From: CAYUAG01 sp964554015
GTDB taxonomy: Bacteria > Zhuqueibacterota > QNDG01 > CAYUAG01
Direction: 5' to 3'
DNA length: 5,808 nt
NCBI GenBank assembly: GCA_964554015.1
Contig: CAZKMO010000187.1
Coordinates: 1 to 5,808 of the forward strand
The translations under genes were made by a program, and so were the position numbers. A model generated the notes under the pieces. It was not told the DNA's origin, did not search any database, and worked only from the letters and a program-made list of their open reading frames with translations. This document shows positions 4,980-5,808 of this stretch, piece after piece. How positions within the stretch are numbered: the first letter of the stretch is position 1; each line of letters starts with the position of its first letter.

Positions 4980-5808
4980 TTCAACCAAAAGTTTTTTATC
5001 GAGAGCTGGATCTTATTCTTTCTAAGATAAGAAGAGAAAAATCTCATGATAATTTCTTTTTTACCATTTTAAGTGAAATTCATGAAAAATTTGGAGAGAC
5101 ACTGAATATTATAAATAGTCATATTTATGAACAAAGAGGAGACTATTATGTTTTGGTGGATTCAATTAATAAAAAATCTACCGGTATAAAGAATAGGATT
5201 CCCATAAATAGTGAAACCATAAATCAGATATCCCAAAATGGATGTATGATATTTGATAAACTGTTTTACATAAAGGATTTTGATTTTGGGGTTGATTATG
5301 AAAAAATTACTCCTGCTGCAATTTATGTACACACTCCGGTTAAAAAATGGTTGTTTATATTTGAGTTGACTATGGGATGGAGTTATGAGGAAACCACTTT
5401 ATTTCTGAATGCACTCAGGACTGCTCTTAATTACAGGTTGTTCTCTCAGATGATAAATACTGATTTAAAGAGAGCTGAACAAATACAGAAAAGTCTTCTG
5501 CCCGAAGTGTCACCAGAATTCAAGGGTTTTGATGTATACGGTCATTCTCAACCTGCAGAATACGTAGGGGGAGATTTTTTCGAATATTTTTATTTTAATG
5601 AAAATTACTTTGGTGTCAGTCTGGGTGATGCCAGCGGACATGGTCTGCCTGCTGCTCTTTTAGTACGAGATGTTGTGGTGGGATTGCGCATGGGTTTGAC
5701 AGAAGAAATGCGGTTGGTGTATACTATTAAAAAATTAAACAAAGTTATTCAGAAAAGTACCTATGCCACAAATTTTGTATCACTTTTTGTGGGAGAAATT
5801 GAGAATGG
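4976..5808 (+). CDS. RsbU/SpoIIE-type PP2C serine phosphatase (partial, C-terminus cut)
   Basis: The open frame runs from the ATG overlapping the amrS stop to the window edge: 277 full codons plus two bases. Residues about 165-277 are the beginning of a SpoIIE/PP2C domain. AEQIQKSLLPE (167-177) is the usual linker helix of RsbU-like proteins. VGGDFFEY (197-204) and GDASGHGLPAALL (217-229) hold the metal-ligand aspartates D200 and D218, and ATNFVSLFVGEIE (264-276) continues the fold. Residues 1-160 are an N-terminal sensory-type region, possibly GAF-like, with no motif I can name and no membrane segment. Such phosphatases dephosphorylate anti-anti-sigma (STAS) proteins in partner-switching systems, or act as response outputs; no STAS or anti-sigma gene is visible here. 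The four-base ATGA overlap with amrS suggests coupled translation. The domain call is firm; the biological target is unknown. Confidence 0.85.
   Translation, partial: MIQPKVFYRELDLILSKIRREKSHDNFFFTILSEIHEKFGETLNIINSHIYEQRGDYYVLVDSINKKSTGIKNRIPINSETINQISQNGCMIFDKLFYIKDFDFGVDYEKITPAAIYVHTPVKKWLFIFELTMGWSYEETTLFLNALRTALNYRLFSQMINTDLKRAEQIQKSLLPEVSPEFKGFDVYGHSQPAEYVGGDFFEYFYFNENYFGVSLGDASGHGLPAALLVRDVVVGLRMGLTEEMRLVYTIKKLNKVIQKSTYATNFVSLFVGEIEN

Overview
The window is AT-rich, dense in genes, and looks like an anaerobic diderm bacterium. It carries a secreted FadL/OmpP1-type outer-membrane barrel, a ferrous-iron Feo uptake operon, an oxygen-sensitive radical SAM enzyme of the AmrS family, and an RsbU/SpoIIE-type phosphatase. 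Low GC, TTG starts and purine-rich spacers would fit an uncultured lineage such as Atribacterota or a similar group. That placement is a guess from style, not a phylogenetic result.

Layout. 1-723 (minus): the N-terminal half of a FadL-like porin, running off the left edge. 724-974: a divergent, very AT-rich promoter region. It holds a TTGACA -35 box and a set of inverted repeats just upstream of the regulator gene. 975-3720 (plus): a short DtxR-family metalloregulator, FeoA and FeoB, an iron(II) import module in which the regulator probably represses its own operon. FeoA and FeoB both start at TTG. 1612-1752: an unusually long feoA-feoB spacer containing a purine-rich block. 3721-3965: a non-coding gap holding a second purine-rich block and a composite palindromic repeat. 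3966-4979 (plus): AmrS. 4976-5808 (plus): an RsbU-like PP2C phosphatase overlapping amrS by an ATGA junction and cut by the right edge.

How the genes work together. FeoB is the membrane iron(II) transporter, FeoA its small cytoplasmic SH3-like partner, and the DtxR protein the likely iron-responsive switch. The regulator lacks the C-terminal SH3 domain of long DtxR/IdeR proteins, and a FeoA-like SH3 protein is encoded two bases downstream of it. The amrS-phosphatase pair appears to be a separate transcription unit. The usual AmrA (AMMECR1) and AmrB (MEMO) partners are not in this window. No CRISPR, tRNA, rRNA, transposase or clearly new multi-gene system is visible. The most unusual points are the hybrid metal-ligand set of the regulator, its operator region, the composite palindrome and the amrS-phosphatase coupling.
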